DNA from: JBNJEM01 sp051745935
GTDB lineage: Bacteria; Planctomycetota; Planctomycetia; Pirellulales; Pirellulaceae
Length of the DNA: 14,943 nt
Assembly: GCA_051745935.1 (NCBI GenBank)
Contig: JBNJEM010000115.1
Span: 1-14,943, forward strand
Reading direction: 5' to 3'
Below the pieces are notes generated by a model. It ran no database searches, was not told the DNA's origin, and was given only the letters and a program-made list of their open reading frames with translations. Shown piece after piece: positions 14,883 to 14,943 of the stretch; position 1 is the stretch's first letter; the number at the start of each line of letters is the position of its first letter. The position numbers and the translations under genes are program-made.

Positions 14883-14943
14883 ACACCGCCTGCTAACTCG
14901 TGTTGTAGGAAGGAGATAGGAGGAAGTCGCTCTCAGAAAAGCT
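14883..14943. other. Right flank of the CRISPR array
   Basis: The last 61 bases contain no repeat remnant and no sequence complementary to the repeat that could be a tracrRNA anti-repeat. The plus strand has a purine-rich GGAAGGAGATAGGAGGAAG (14909-14927), which resembles ribosome-binding sites, but no ATG follows before the edge. A gene may begin just beyond the window; this cannot be confirmed. Confidence 0.3.

Overview
The window reads as a piece of a planctomycete-like genome, probably Pirellulales-type and probably an environmental or metagenome assembly. The support is the gene families, judged by eye: a Tat-signal Gfo/Idh/MocA oxidoreductase, a FecR protein with a charged coiled-coil N-terminus and a duplicated C-terminal module, secreted beta-helix and pectate-lyase-type proteins, and a DUF5060 glycoside hydrolase. 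No taxonomic marker gene is present.

Layout. Positions 1-461 hold the start of a TPR-like protein (minus strand, running off the left edge). From 9468 down to 680 lies a same-strand (minus) run of sugar-related genes: a mandelate racemase/muconate lactonizing (enolase) enzyme, a secreted parallel beta-helix protein, a discoidin-type carbohydrate-binding protein, a pectate-lyase start, a glycosidase tail, a small secreted ORF, a DUF5060 glycoside hydrolase and a beta-propeller. Upstream are a FecR-domain gene (9553-11094), a short plus-strand gene start (11335-11610) and an intact Gfo/Idh/MocA oxidoreductase (11691-13022). The intact genes fit the breakdown of plant or algal polysaccharides and the oxidation or dehydration of the released sugars.

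Several members of this run are broken in the same way. The first codons of one gene, with Shine-Dalgarno site and usually a signal peptide, run out of frame into the last part of an unrelated gene (near 1700, 4530 and 6240). Further one-sided truncations sit near 11560 and 13150. This is either serial deletion of gene bodies or misassembly.

The right end is different in character. A perfect CRISPR array (13990-14882) has 14 identical 36-bp repeats and 13 spacers, 12 of them exactly 30 nt. No cas gene is in view. Only 43 bp separate its left end from a divergent two-gene unit: a ribbon-helix-helix-like protein (13617-13946) overlapping a DEDD/PolA-type 3'-5' exonuclease (13019-13657) that lacks its third catalytic motif. 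The 36/30 geometry, the GTTG start and a -10-like hexamer at the 3' end of every repeat resemble type II-C arrays, in which each repeat carries its own promoter. The effector, if there is one, must lie to the right of the window or elsewhere.
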